Shown one piece after another: positions 33,066-42,780 of a stretch of 64,000 bases of DNA. Origin of the DNA: Stakelama flava (GTDB lineage Bacteria > Pseudomonadota > Alphaproteobacteria > Sphingomonadales > Sphingomonadaceae). Each line of letters opens with the position of its first letter. Positions within the stretch are counted from its first letter, which is position 1. Below the pieces are notes generated by a model. That model made no database searches and was not told the origin of the DNA. It was given only the letters and a program-made list of their open reading frames with translations. A program made the position numbers and the translations under genes. The stretch is from assembly GCF_019351405.1 (NCBI RefSeq), contig NZ_JAHWZX010000004.1:124001-188000 (forward strand). The letters are read 5' to 3'.

Positions 33066-34370
33066 TTGAGCCTTTATTCGGCCCTGTACGCCGGTGTGTC
33101 CGGTCTGAGCGCGGAATCATTCGCAATGGCCGCGGTTGCGGACAACATCACCAACATCAACACCGTCGGGTACAAGGGGACGGACACCCAGTTCCGCACC
33201 CTGGTGACCGACAGCGGATTGAAGAGCAGCTATTCGGCGGGCGGCGTCGCTGCATCGCCCCAGGCGCTGATTTCGAAACAGGGCCTGCTACAGGCTTCGT
33301 CCAACTCAACCGATCTGGGGATCGAGGGCGCGGGCTTCTTCGTCACCCGCACCGGTCCGGACGCCAATGCCGATGTCGCCTTTACCCGGGCGGGATCGTT
33401 CAAGCCCGATGAATCGGGTTATCTGCGCAACGCATCCGGCCTGTATCTGATGGGCTGGCGGCTCGACGCGGAGGGCGGTTTCACCAATACCGGCAATATC
33501 AACGGCCTCGAAGCGGTGCGCGTGAGCGACCTGACCGGATCGGCGGCCGCCACGTCCAGCATCGACATTCGCGCCAACCTGCAATCGTCGGCCGAAGCAC
33601 TCGCCACTCCGTATAATGCCGGGGACATGGCGACCGGCGCGGTCGAACCGACCTTCAGCCGCTCGTTCGATGTGTATGACGCCCAGGGCGGCACCCATCG
33701 CGTCACCATGTCGTTCGTGAAAACGGGCGCGAATCAGTGGCAGGGCGAAGTCTATGCCGATCCGTCGGAAGTCACCGCGGCGAACGGCCTGCTCGCCAGC
33801 GGCGAAATCCGCTTCAATTCGGACGGCAGCCCGATCATCGACGACACGCAATATACCTCGGCGATGTTTGATCCGCTGGCGATCAACTGGACCAACGGTG
33901 CCGGTGCGCAGACGATCAACATGGGCCTCGGCACCAATGGCGGCCTTAGCGGCCTTAGCCAGTTCGGTTCGGAATCGGCGCTGATTACGTCGGATGTCGA
34001 CGGCGGAATGCTGGGCACGATTTCTTCGGTGCAGGTTTCCGACGACGGCGTGGTGAGCGCGGTGTTCGACAATGGCGTCACGCGCGACGTGTTCCAGCTG
34101 CCTATTGCCACCTTCGCCAATCCCGACGGCCTGACCCGCATGTCCGGCAACGCCTACATGGTTTCGGATCAGTCGGGCGCCTATGCGATCAACCGGCCCG
34201 GCGCGCTGGGTTCGGGCGTCGTGCGCGCGGGAACGCTGGAAGCCTCCACGGTCGATCTGGCCGAGGAATTCAGCAACATGATCCGCTTCCAGCGGGCGTA
34301 TAGCGCATCGTCGAAGATCATCACCACGGTCGACGACATGCTTCAGGAAGTCAGCAACCTGAAGCGCTGA
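33066..34370 (+). CDS. flgE: Flagellar hook protein FlgE
   Basis: 434 aa from a TTG start at 33066 with GGGAGA about 6 nt upstream. The N-terminus (SLYSALYAGVSGLSAESFAM, DNITNINTVGYKG) and C-terminus (FSNMIRFQRAYSASSKIITT) carry the axial-protein signatures; the Gly/Ser/Asp-rich middle forms the hook surface. It polymerises into the universal joint between rod and filament. First gene of flgE-flgK-flgL on the plus strand. Confidence 0.96.
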   Translation: MSLYSALYAGVSGLSAESFAMAAVADNITNINTVGYKGTDTQFRTLVTDSGLKSSYSAGGVAASPQALISKQGLLQASSNSTDLGIEGAGFFVTRTGPDANADVAFTRAGSFKPDESGYLRNASGLYLMGWRLDAEGGFTNTGNINGLEAVRVSDLTGSAAATSSIDIRANLQSSAEALATPYNAGDMATGAVEPTFSRSFDVYDAQGGTHRVTMSFVKTGANQWQGEVYADPSEVTAANGLLASGEIRFNSDGSPIIDDTQYTSAMFDPLAINWTNGAGAQTINMGLGTNGGLSGLSQFGSESALITSDVDGGMLGTISSVQVSDDGVVSAVFDNGVTRDVFQLPIATFANPDGLTRMSGNAYMVSDQSGAYAINRPGALGSGVVRAGTLEASTVDLAEEFSNMIRFQRAYSASSKIITTVDDMLQEVSNLKR

Positions 34371-34401
34371 TGCGTTTCGGTTAGGATAGGGGACGCCGTC
34401 A

Positions 34402-36501
34402 GTGTCGCTGAATGACATTTTGGGATCGGCACTGTCGGGACTGGGCGCAGCGCAGTCCGGGCTGCGGACGGTTTCCACCAACATCGCCAATGTCGGCACC
34501 CCCGGTTACGCCCGCGAACGCGTGACGCAGGCGGCCGGGGTTACCGCCGGACGGGTAAGCGGCGTCGTCGTGAGCCAGCCCGAGCGGGTCGCCGACCGTT
34601 TTCTGGAAGCAGCCGCCTATATGCGCGCGACCGAGGTGGGACTGACCGAGGCGCGGTCGGACTATCTCGACCGTGCGCAGGCGCTGCTCGGCGCGCCGGG
34701 TTCGGAATCGAGCCTTCCGGCCCGGCTCGACGCGATCTCGTCCGCCGCGATCGCAATGACCGGCTCGCTTGGCGCGAGCCAGAATGCGGCCGATTTCGTC
34801 GCCAAGACAAGCGATTCGATTGCATCGATGCAGCAGCTCGACAGCGATATCGAAAGCCTCACGAGCGATGCCGATCAGGAAGTGGGCAGCACGGTAGAGC
34901 GGATCAATACGCTGCTTTCGCGCATCTACGACTTGAACTCCACCGTTTCGCGCCTTGACGGGCTGGGCAAGACGTCCGCCGGTTCGGTCGATCAGCGCAA
35001 TGCCGCCGTCGAGGAATTGAGCAGCCTGATGGCGGTCAATGTCCGCCTGCAACCCAATGGCCGGGTCAATATCGACACTGCCGGCGGCGCGCCGCTGATC
35101 GACAGTCGTCTGCGGCTGCTGTCCTACCCCAATGGCGGGGCGGGAAGCGCGCAGCCGGGCCATCCGGGGATCGAGATACGCTTTGCCGATTCCGCCGGTG
35201 GCCTTGGCGTCGCTACCGGCGATCGGATCGAATCCTCGGCGACCGGCGGCAAGCTTGGCGGGCTGCTCGACCTGAGGGACCGAACGCTGCCCGCGCTTCG
35301 CGAACAGATGGGCAGCCTGTTTACGGGCCTTGCCCGCACGCTGAACGAAGCGTCGAACGCTGCCAGCGCGGTTCCCGCGCCGTCGCAACTGGTCGGGGCG
35401 AATACACCATTCGCGTCGAGCGATCGGCTGGGCTTTACCGGCAGCACCGTCTTCGCGGTCACTGCCGCCGACGGGACCGTGACCGCGAAAACCACGGTGG
35501 ATTTCGACTCGCTCGGCACGGGCGCTACGATCGCCGATGCCGTTGCCGCCATCAATGCAGGGCTGGGCGGCGCGGGCACCGCGACATTCGCCAACGGAAC
35601 GCTTTCGATTTCCGCGAATGGAACGGGGCAGGGCATTGCGGTCGCCGACGACCCGGATAATCCCGCGCAGCGGGCAGGGGTCGGCTTCTCGCAATTCTTC
35701 GGGCTTAACGACCTTATTCGCAGCGATGACGGCATTTTGGCGCCGACCGGCTTAACCGCCGCCGACCCGCATGGCTTTTCCGATGGTCAGACCGTCGGCA
35801 TCGAATTGCGCGACGGAAGCGGGCGAATTCTAGCGCAAACGACGCTGACCCCGACAGGCGGCGGCACGATGGGCGATCTGCTCGACGATCTGAACAGCGG
35901 TCCGATGGGACAATATGGCAGTTTCCGGATCGACGATGCAGGCCGGTTCCGGTTCGAAGCCAATGCCGCGTTTGCCGGATCGACTATTTCGGTTCCGGTC
36001 GATTCGACCGACCGCCTGGGCACCGGCGCATCTTTTTCGATGATTTCGGGGTTGAGCGGTCTTTCCTCCGGCCTCCGCTCGGGCGAAGTGCGGACCGACA
36101 TCCGCAACGACACCAGCCGCTTGCCGCTCGCTTTTCTGGACACAAGCGCCGCCGTCGGCGCGAGCGCGCTCGGTTCGGCCGACACGCGCGGGGCGCAGGG
36201 CTATGCCGATGCGTTGTCGAATTCGGTCGATCTGGGCAAGGACGGCGTTCTGTCGCTGGAACGCTTTTCAAACCAGCTGCTCGGCAAGGCGGGAACCGAG
36301 GCGTCGCAAGCGCAGGACCGGCTGGCCGATGCCACTGCAAGGCGTGACGATGCCGTCAACCGCCGCGATAGCTATTCGGGCGTCAATATCGACGAGGAAT
36401 TGTCGCAGATGGTCGTCCTGCAGAACAGCTATTCCGCCGCTGCCCGGGTAATGACCACCGCCAGCGAAATGTATCAGACGCTTATCGCGATGATGGGCTG
36501 A
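34402..36501 (+). CDS. flgK: Hook-associated protein 1 FlgK
   Basis: 699 aa from a GTG at 34402 (AGGATAGGGGA about 8 nt upstream). Conserved N-terminus SLNDILGSALSGLGAAQSGL and NIANVGTPGYARERV, C-terminus LQNSYSAAARVMTTASEMYQ. Longer than the usual 450-550 aa because of an enlarged, variable surface-exposed centre. It joins hook to filament. Followed by flgL after 11 nt. Confidence 0.94.
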   Translation: MSLNDILGSALSGLGAAQSGLRTVSTNIANVGTPGYARERVTQAAGVTAGRVSGVVVSQPERVADRFLEAAAYMRATEVGLTEARSDYLDRAQALLGAPGSESSLPARLDAISSAAIAMTGSLGASQNAADFVAKTSDSIASMQQLDSDIESLTSDADQEVGSTVERINTLLSRIYDLNSTVSRLDGLGKTSAGSVDQRNAAVEELSSLMAVNVRLQPNGRVNIDTAGGAPLIDSRLRLLSYPNGGAGSAQPGHPGIEIRFADSAGGLGVATGDRIESSATGGKLGGLLDLRDRTLPALREQMGSLFTGLARTLNEASNAASAVPAPSQLVGANTPFASSDRLGFTGSTVFAVTAADGTVTAKTTVDFDSLGTGATIADAVAAINAGLGGAGTATFANGTLSISANGTGQGIAVADDPDNPAQRAGVGFSQFFGLNDLIRSDDGILAPTGLTAADPHGFSDGQTVGIELRDGSGRILAQTTLTPTGGGTMGDLLDDLNSGPMGQYGSFRIDDAGRFRFEANAAFAGSTISVPVDSTDRLGTGASFSMISGLSGLSSGLRSGEVRTDIRNDTSRLPLAFLDTSAAVGASALGSADTRGAQGYADALSNSVDLGKDGVLSLERFSNQLLGKAGTEASQAQDRLADATARRDDAVNRRDSYSGVNIDEELSQMVVLQNSYSAAARVMTTASEMYQTLIAMMG

Positions 36502-36512
36502 AAGGACCGGTA

Positions 36513-37415
36513 ATGCGCGTCGCCACCATACCGTTGCAGAAAACCACGATGGACGCCATCCGGCGCAGCCAGGAGGCGCTGGCCGACACCCAAGCGCAGC
36601 TTTCCACGGGCAAAAAGGCACCCGACCTCGCGTCGCTCGGCACCGAAGCGGTTCGCACGCTTTCCGCACATTCGATGCTGGCGCGGCAGGAATCGCAAGG
36701 GCAGGTCGCGCAGCGGCTTGGCACCACCCTGTCGCTGTACGATGCGAATATCAGTTCAATCGAAGAACAGGGCATGGACCTGAGCCAGCGCTTGCTGACC
36801 GCGATCGGCACGCGCGAAGGCGCGGGTCTGGGCGAAGCGATAGAGTCGGCATTCGCGCAGGTGCGAAGCGCGCTGAATGGCGAAGAAGCGGGAATCCCGC
36901 TCTTCGGTGGCGGTAGCGACAGCGCGCCGTTCAAACCGCAAAAGCTCGAAGACCTTGTCGGCCTCGATCTGTCAGACGCCTTTACCAACGGTAATGCGCG
37001 CGCAACCGCGCGGGTCGGCGACCGGCTGGACATGGAATATGGCGTGCTCGCCAGCGATCTTGGCACCGGCATGATGAAGGCGTTTGCGACGCTGGCCGCT
37101 GCCGGGCCGTTCGGCGACACGATCACCGAGGAACAGTCGGCGGCGCTCGCCGAGGCGCATACCCAGCTTGAATCCGCGCTCACCAATGTGCGCGCGATCA
37201 ACGCGGACAATGGCCGCCGCCAGGCCCAGGCCGAAACGCTGGTGACCCGATCGGACGAACGCGCACTGGTACTGCAGGACGTGATTAGCAGGAACGAGGA
37301 TGCCGATCTGGGGCAGGTGGCAATCGACCTTGCCCAGCAGCAGACCGTTCTGAAGGCAAGCTATTCGGTGTTCAGCCAGCTCAACAGCCTCACGCTGCTC
37401 GATTATCTGCGCTGA
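36513..37415 (+). CDS. flgL: Hook-associated protein 3 FlgL
   Basis: 300 aa. Flagellin-like ends: VATIPLQKTTMDAIRRSQEA and ADTQAQLSTGKK at the N-terminus, VAIDLAQQQTVLKASYSVFS at the C-terminus. Second junction protein between hook and filament, secreted through the flagellar export gate. Ends 76 nt before the chemoreceptor gene. Confidence 0.93.
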   Translation: MRVATIPLQKTTMDAIRRSQEALADTQAQLSTGKKAPDLASLGTEAVRTLSAHSMLARQESQGQVAQRLGTTLSLYDANISSIEEQGMDLSQRLLTAIGTREGAGLGEAIESAFAQVRSALNGEEAGIPLFGGGSDSAPFKPQKLEDLVGLDLSDAFTNGNARATARVGDRLDMEYGVLASDLGTGMMKAFATLAAAGPFGDTITEEQSAALAEAHTQLESALTNVRAINADNGRRQAQAETLVTRSDERALVLQDVISRNEDADLGQVAIDLAQQQTVLKASYSVFSQLNSLTLLDYLR

Positions 37416-37491
37416 TCGTCTGATTTCCGGCGCGACCGCCGGACTGTCGATACCCGCGGCCCTGATCTGATTTGAAAGAAAGAATCCTCTG

Positions 37492-39441
37492 ATGAAGCGA
37501 TTCAACGACCTTCGCATTGCCGCGAAAATCGCGATATTGATGATCATGCTGGGCGGCGTGACGCTGTTCGCCGTTTTCAATGGCGTCAGCAAATTGCGAA
37601 GCGTCGACGCCGGGTACAACAGGCTTGTCGCGGTCACCCTGCCCGACAACACCGAACTTGCGCGTTCGCGTCAGGTCGTTACCGAAATGATGTATGCCGG
37701 CTATCAAATCGTGACGCATGCCGGCGACGACGTCGCGGCGCGAAACGCCGCCGAACGCGAGCAACGCGCCTATGACGAGGCGCGACGTCGGCTCGGCGAT
37801 ATGAAGATAGCGGAGCCGGATGCGGCCGCGGCGATTGATCCGGTATTGGGCAAGATCGAAACGCTCCATGGACTTATCCGGCAGAGCGCGGAACATGCGA
37901 TGCGCGGAGACGCAGCCTATGCCCGCCGCGAACTGGCGAAGGCGGATGCGAGCGCGGATGAGATTCTGGGCGACCTGCGCGTTTACACCAACCAGCGCGT
38001 CGAAGCGGGCGAGACGCAGTCGCGCGGGCTTTCCAGCGCTGCGGCGAGCACCGTTTACAGCCTGCTGATCGTCGGTATTCTGGGCACCGTCGTCGCGGTC
38101 GGGGCGGGCGTGTTTGTTGCCGCAAGGACAATTACCGGTCCGCTGAAGCGGCTGAGCACGACCATGCGCGAACTGTCGGGCGGAAACCACGACGTTACCG
38201 TGGGCGACACCAATCGCACTGATGAGGTCGGCGCGATGGCCAAGGCGGTTCTAGTCTTTCGCGACGCCGCGCAGGAACAGGCGCGATTGCAGGCAACAAA
38301 GCGCGCTGCCGACGAAGAGCAGCAGGCGGTGATCGAACGCGTGTCCGAACATCTGCATATCCTGGCGGGCGGCGACCTGTCGCGTCCGATCACGCAGAAG
38401 TTTCCGGAAAATTACGCCGCGCTGAAAAGCAACTACAACGCCGCGCTGGAATCGCTGCGTACCCTGATCGCCGAGGTGCTGGAAAGCGCGCGAACGATCG
38501 GCACGGGATCGCAGGAAATCCAGTCGGCTTCGGAGGATCTCGCCCGTCGGACCGAAAGCAACGCCGCATCGCTGGAGGAAACCACGGCCGCCGTAGCGCA
38601 GATTACCGACCGGCTTCAGGCGGGAGCCAAGGCCGGCGCCGGCACTGTTCGGCGCGCGGACCAGGCGATCGCCACCGTGGGCAGCGGACGCGAAACCGCC
38701 GAGGAGGCGGTTCAGTCGATGAGCCGGGTATCGGAAAGCGCCAAGGGCATCGACAGCGTGATCGAAGGGCTGGACAAAATCGCGTTCCAGACTCGCGTCC
38801 TTGCGATGAACGCTGCGGTCGAAGCGGGCCGGGCGGGAGAGGCGGGGCGCGGCTTCGCGGTCGTCGCCGATCTGGTGGGCCAGCTCGCCATGCGTTCGGA
38901 GGAGGAGGCCAAGCGGGCGCGCGAACAGCTTACCACCACGCAGACGGATGTGGAAATGGCGGTGACCGCCGTGCACAAGGTCGATGCGGCGTTGGTCGCG
39001 ATTTCCGACGATGTCGGGTCGGTTCACGAAGCGCTGGGCGCGATGGCCGACGACAATACCGCTCAGGCGTCCGCCATTCAGCAGATTTCCGCCGCGATCG
39101 GATCGCTTGACGAAAGCACGCAGCAAAATGCCGCGATGGTTGAGGAAGCCTCCGCCGCCGCGCGCAACCTGAATTCCGAAGTCCGGATGATGTCGGGCAG
39201 GGCCGGGGCGTTCACATTGGGCGACACGCATGGAACACCGCAGCGCGGTCATGCACGCTCCGCCGCCGCCCTTCCGGCCGGACCGGCGGTCAATCGCCCC
39301 GCAGCGCCCGCCGCAAAGCGCGATGGCGCGAAACCGGTCAACGGCAAGGCGGTGTACCAGTCGCCGGTAAAGCCGCTTCCGGCAGAAGCGGTAAAGGCGC
39401 TCGTCGTTCGAAATAATGAGGATGACTGGGACGAATTCTGA
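37492..39441 (+). CDS. Methyl-accepting chemotaxis protein
   Basis: 649 aa. Membrane helix 1 at about 10-28, a roughly 160-residue mainly helical periplasmic sensor (MCP 4-helix-bundle type by eye), helix 2 at about 185-210, HAMP to about 265 and a cytoplasmic signalling domain with the hairpin tip DKIAFQTRVLAMNAAVEAGR. The C-terminus NNEDDWDEF resembles the aromatic/acidic pentapeptide used to tether CheR and CheB. Ligand unknown. It is the only chemoreceptor in the window and follows the hook genes, followed by a terminator. Confidence 0.95.
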   Translation: MKRFNDLRIAAKIAILMIMLGGVTLFAVFNGVSKLRSVDAGYNRLVAVTLPDNTELARSRQVVTEMMYAGYQIVTHAGDDVAARNAAEREQRAYDEARRRLGDMKIAEPDAAAAIDPVLGKIETLHGLIRQSAEHAMRGDAAYARRELAKADASADEILGDLRVYTNQRVEAGETQSRGLSSAAASTVYSLLIVGILGTVVAVGAGVFVAARTITGPLKRLSTTMRELSGGNHDVTVGDTNRTDEVGAMAKAVLVFRDAAQEQARLQATKRAADEEQQAVIERVSEHLHILAGGDLSRPITQKFPENYAALKSNYNAALESLRTLIAEVLESARTIGTGSQEIQSASEDLARRTESNAASLEETTAAVAQITDRLQAGAKAGAGTVRRADQAIATVGSGRETAEEAVQSMSRVSESAKGIDSVIEGLDKIAFQTRVLAMNAAVEAGRAGEAGRGFAVVADLVGQLAMRSEEEAKRAREQLTTTQTDVEMAVTAVHKVDAALVAISDDVGSVHEALGAMADDNTAQASAIQQISAAIGSLDESTQQNAAMVEEASAAARNLNSEVRMMSGRAGAFTLGDTHGTPQRGHARSAAALPAGPAVNRPAAPAAKRDGAKPVNGKAVYQSPVKPLPAEAVKALVVRNNEDDWDEF

Positions 39442-39463
39442 GCGACGCTCCTCGCGCTCGGAC

Positions 39464-39500
39464 GGCTCGGCTGCTTCCCCTGGCGGCCGGGCCTTTTTTG
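39464..39500 (+). terminator. Terminator after chemoreceptor gene
   Basis: GGCTCGGC (39464-39471) pairs with GCCGGGCC (39486-39493) around a 14-nt loop and is followed by six T's, 22 nt after the stop codon. Confidence 0.7.
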
Positions 39501-39621
39501 TCTGTAGCAAGGCTGCCCGGCGCTTGAACGCCATAGATATTATCGCGAGAGGGTGTCGCGTGCGTTCTCCGAAGGGGGGAGGGCGGCGTCCCGGACACTG
39601 GCAGCCCCCATGCAGCAGCGT

Positions 39622-41412
39622 TTATCCGTCGAGCAGCGGCCCGAACGATCCGACGGTGGGCGCGCCGGGCATTGCGGCCAGCGCCGCCTCGATCGCTCCG
39701 GGTTGCACCTGATCGGGTTGATCGGTGAGGAGCGCGAGCGCACGGCCGGCCGGCCGGTCGGCAAGCGCTTTGCCATAGCGTTCGCGCAGCGCGGAAAGCC
39801 CTGCTTCATCGCCCTGCATGGCAAGCGCGACCGCCTGACGAAGGACCGTTGTTTCGGCCATGGCGTCGATGCCGGCCGGGCCGGGAAGCGCGGCGGCATT
39901 CACTTTCGCGAAACGCTGCCAGTCGCGCCGATGCCACAGCATTTCCGCCTTTAGCGGGGCCGAGTCCGGGACAAGGTCGAGCATCGTCATCGCTTCGGCA
40001 TTCTTGCCAAGCCGGAACAGCGCGATAGCGCTCATCCGCCGTCGATCGGTCAGCATGGTTTGGGGATAGGCAGGCTCGTCGCTTGCCTCCATTACCGCAA
40101 GCGCGGCATCGGGACGACCGGCGAGCAGTTCGAGTTCGGCGATGCGAACCGAAAGCGGGCCCTTGGCGATATCGGTCGCGCGATTGTCCATCTGATAGCG
40201 CAGTAATTCGGCCGCGCGCTGGAACAGCCGCGCATCGGCAAGCCGGTCGGCAAGGCGCGCCGCAACCGCGTCGCCCGCCCCACCGGTGGGGGAAAGGTCG
40301 CGATATTCCCAATAAATTCCCGCCGCCTGCGACAAGGGAAGCCGTTGATCATCAAGCAGCAGGTCGGAGAGCATGGCCTGAAGCCGTTCCAGCACCGGCC
40401 GCGTCTGTTTGCCCAGATCGAAATGACGGAAAAGGCTGGCGCCCGCTTCAAGCGCGGCGCGCTCGTCGCCCATCTCTTCGGCAACGTCCCAGCGCAGCTT
40501 CAGCGCCTTTCGCTCGGTGACATCGCCGCGCCAGCGATAGAGAATGGTATCGAGCTGCTTCGCGGCAGCGCCGGGGGACAGCGATTTTTCGGCAAGTTCC
40601 GCCTCAATGATTGCCAGTTGCGCCGCCGGTTTTTCGCGAACATCACCGGCGAGCCCCGCCCGGCGGAGCCTGAGTAGCCCCTCATCAATCTTGCCCTGCG
40701 CGATCAGCGCCTTGCCACGTAACAGATTTGCTGTCGCATCGCTGTCTTCGAAACGCGCGAGCAACGACAATGCCTGCGATGGCTCACCGATGCCGAGTGC
40801 GGTTTGCGCGCCCGCTACGACGAAGGGACGTTGCTCGCGTGCCGGCATCGCATCCATCGCGGGCGCGGCGCAGCGAAATTCGTGCGCTGCCGCCTGCCAG
40901 TCCTCTGCCTGTACCTGAAGTCGCATGCGCCAGGCGCAGGCGCGGCCGAAATCATCGAGCCCAGGCCCGGAAAGCGCGGCCAGCGCTTCCTTTGTCCGGT
41001 TGAGGCTGCCAAGTGCCATGCCATAGGCAAGCCGCCATGCCGGAACGAGTTCAAGGTCGAATTCGTCGGCCTGCATCACCGAAAGCGCGCCAAAGGCTTC
41101 GGCTGTACGCCCGTGTTTCAACAGCGTGCGGGCGACGTTCCACCGCGCTTCCTGGCGGGCGCCGGGGGCAGAGCGTGCAAGCGCCGTCCAGGCAGCATCG
41201 ATCGAGGGAATATCGCGATCGGCCTGGCCGATCGGCATCTGCGCGAGACGCGCGGCGAAACGACCCAGATCATCCCGCTCGCCCGACCCTTCGCCATCGT
41301 CCGCGCCATCGGCCGCTGCGGGCGACATGATCGATGCGGGATGGTCCGGCGCGGGGGCATTGGCGGTCGAAGCGAGCAGCGCCGCTATGATCAGGGGGCG
41401 GCCGGGCTTCAT
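39622..41412 (-). CDS. Periplasmic or membrane-anchored TPR-like repeat protein
   Basis: 596 aa from the ATG at 41412, which overlaps the stop of the upstream small membrane gene (ATGA). A short signal-like stretch (LIIAALLASTANAPA) is followed by helix-pair repeats throughout with TPR-like composition (WNVARTLLKHGRTAEAFGAL, LLRGKALIAQGKIDEGLLRL). No enzymatic motif. Such proteins act as scaffolds. Its location between the hook block and the motor-switch block suggests a flagellar assembly or motor role, but no family could be named. Confidence 0.65.
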   Translation of the reverse strand: MKPGRPLIIAALLASTANAPAPDHPASIMSPAAADGADDGEGSGERDDLGRFAARLAQMPIGQADRDIPSIDAAWTALARSAPGARQEARWNVARTLLKHGRTAEAFGALSVMQADEFDLELVPAWRLAYGMALGSLNRTKEALAALSGPGLDDFGRACAWRMRLQVQAEDWQAAAHEFRCAAPAMDAMPAREQRPFVVAGAQTALGIGEPSQALSLLARFEDSDATANLLRGKALIAQGKIDEGLLRLRRAGLAGDVREKPAAQLAIIEAELAEKSLSPGAAAKQLDTILYRWRGDVTERKALKLRWDVAEEMGDERAALEAGASLFRHFDLGKQTRPVLERLQAMLSDLLLDDQRLPLSQAAGIYWEYRDLSPTGGAGDAVAARLADRLADARLFQRAAELLRYQMDNRATDIAKGPLSVRIAELELLAGRPDAALAVMEASDEPAYPQTMLTDRRRMSAIALFRLGKNAEAMTMLDLVPDSAPLKAEMLWHRRDWQRFAKVNAAALPGPAGIDAMAETTVLRQAVALAMQGDEAGLSALRERYGKALADRPAGRALALLTDQPDQVQPGAIEAALAAMPGAPTVGSFGPLLDG

Positions 41413-41618
41413 CGCAGCAGCCATGCCTGAAGCGCGCCGCCAAGCGCGGCGGCGGCCAGAAACAAAAGGATCAGCGCAAGCGGACGCGGCTTGCGCGCTA
41501 CCGATATCGCTTCGGGGGCGGCATCTATCACCGCCGTTTCGGGATTCGCCTCGACCGGTACGGCGGCGGGGCGGGAACCGACGACGCGAACGCGCGCGGG
41601 TTTCTGATCGTAACTCAT
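41409..41618 (-). CDS. Small tail-anchored membrane protein
   Basis: 69 aa from the ATG at 41618. Basic N-terminus (YDQKPARVRVV), acidic/neutral centre and a single C-terminal membrane helix (LALILLFLAAAALGGALQAW), so N-in tail-anchored topology is likely. Not recognised. Translationally coupled to the TPR-like gene, so the two may form one envelope complex. TATAAT-like sequence at 41649-41654 lies about 31 nt upstream. Confidence 0.6.
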   Translation of the reverse strand: MSYDQKPARVRVVGSRPAAVPVEANPETAVIDAAPEAISVARKPRPLALILLFLAAAALGGALQAWLLR

Positions 41619-41646
41619 GCTTTCATCCGGCGGCTGAACTTTCCTT

Positions 41647-41655
41647 CTATTATAG
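41647..41655. promoter_or_regulatory. CTATTATAG palindrome between divergent genes
   Basis: Lies within TTCTATTATAGAA, readable as TATAAT on the minus strand (31 nt before the 69-aa gene) and as TATTAT on the plus strand (about 50 nt before the GTG at 41707). Could be a bidirectional -10 element. Confidence 0.4.
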
Positions 41656-41706
41656 AAACCGGAACCCCTGCCCGGTTCGCCGCGCAGCGATAGGAGTCTT
41701 TCGGTC

Positions 41707-42096
41707 GTGTCTCGCCTTTTACGTCTTCTGCCCGCAGCGCCGCTTCTATTCCTCGCGCCGCCGCTATGGGCTGCGGAAGGGGAAGCGGCGGGGGCTGGCG
41801 TCACGCAACTCGACCCGTTTCACGTTCCCATTGTCGATGGGAGCCGGATCGTCGGCCGGCTGGACCTGCTGGTGGCGGTCGAACCCGATGCGCAGGGGCA
41901 CGGCCCGATCGTGCAGCCGGTTGTCCGCGCCGCGCTGTTTTCGGCAATGATCGAATTTGCGCGGCTTCACGCTTCCACGCGACTGCCAATAGATGTCGGT
42001 GCGTTGTCCGGCGCACTGGATAACGCGGTGCAGCAGGCGCATGGCGGCGCGGGCAAGGTGTTGTTGCTGGAAGTCCGCACCTATCCCGACCAGTAA
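41707..42096 (+). CDS. Small secreted protein resembling a FliL periplasmic domain
   Basis: 129 aa from a GTG at 41707 with TAGGAG 10 nt upstream. Signal peptide cleaved near residue 22 (LWA/AE). The mature part follows the same layout as the FliL-like protein at 15526: a F-VP(I/L) strand, a second strand (RLDLLVAVEPD), then VRAALFSAMIEFARLHA and a final strand (KVLLLEVRTYP). No close family recognised, and the FliL relation is by eye only. It lacks a retained anchor, so it would be free in the periplasm. Confidence 0.55.
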   Translation: MSRLLRLLPAAPLLFLAPPLWAAEGEAAGAGVTQLDPFHVPIVDGSRIVGRLDLLVAVEPDAQGHGPIVQPVVRAALFSAMIEFARLHASTRLPIDVGALSGALDNAVQQAHGGAGKVLLLEVRTYPDQ

Positions 42097-42130
42097 GGAT
42101 AACCGATCGACATGATTGCCCGGCCCCCCA

Positions 42131-42769
42131 TCATGGGGCGGCGTCGGGTTCGATCGAGCGAAGCACATGGTCAAGCGCGGTGACCAGATCGTCATCGCCC
42201 TCCCGCATCGCTTTGCGGATCATCTCCATCAGCGGACCGACGGCATATTTCTCTGTGCGATGGCGATGGTGGGATTGCTGGATTTCGCGTGTGATGTAAT
42301 CCGCTTCGGTTTCGAGCTGTGCCAGGACTTCCGCATCGAAATCGTCGCGTGGTTCGGTGTCCGCGACGAAGACCGTACCGATGGCGCCGCCCAGAATGCC
42401 GCCGAGCGGCACGCCCGCATAGGCGCGTATCCGCATCGGGCCGATCACTGCCGGGTGATCCTTGAATTCGGGATCTTTCAGAAGATTGGGCAGCGTCACC
42501 TTGCTGTTGCGTTTGACGACCGCGGCGCACAGCGATTCCGAAAGCGGCAGGCTTTCCGCATCGATCCGATGGCAGATCGGCAGCCAGCAGGTTTCGTCGT
42601 TCATGACTGTTATGCCGCTGACGCGCGTGCGCGTGCGCTCGGCAAGTTTTGCGATGCGCTCCTGAAGCACGGCGTCGCCGCGCAGCAACAACATTCCGGA
42701 TGCCAGGATTGCGGCCTGACGCAGCGTTGCCGAGCGTTGCTCGTCATTCGAGGGTGAGGAAGACCCCAA
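42131..42769 (-). CDS. GAF-domain protein
   Basis: 212 aa from a TTG at 42769 with GGGGGA about 7-8 nt upstream. A GAF domain fills about residues 25-165 (AERTRTRVSGITVMNDETCW, MRIRAYAGVPLGGILGGAIG), like cytoplasmic small-molecule sensing domains. The C-terminal 45 residues are charged and helical, with no output domain. Signal and partner unknown. It lies downstream of a terminator on the fliL-fliM strand, so it has its own promoter or depends on read-through. Confidence 0.75.
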   Translation of the reverse strand: MGSSSPSNDEQRSATLRQAAILASGMLLLRGDAVLQERIAKLAERTRTRVSGITVMNDETCWLPICHRIDAESLPLSESLCAAVVKRNSKVTLPNLLKDPEFKDHPAVIGPMRIRAYAGVPLGGILGGAIGTVFVADTEPRDDFDAEVLAQLETEADYITREIQQSHHRHRTEKYAVGPLMEMIRKAMREGDDDLVTALDHVLRSIEPDAAP

Positions 42770-42780
42770 TCATTGTCCCC

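Noticed and set aside
37416-37491. CCGGCG/CGCCGG hairpin between flgL and the chemoreceptor gene
   Set aside because: Short stem without a T tract; not enough for a terminator call.
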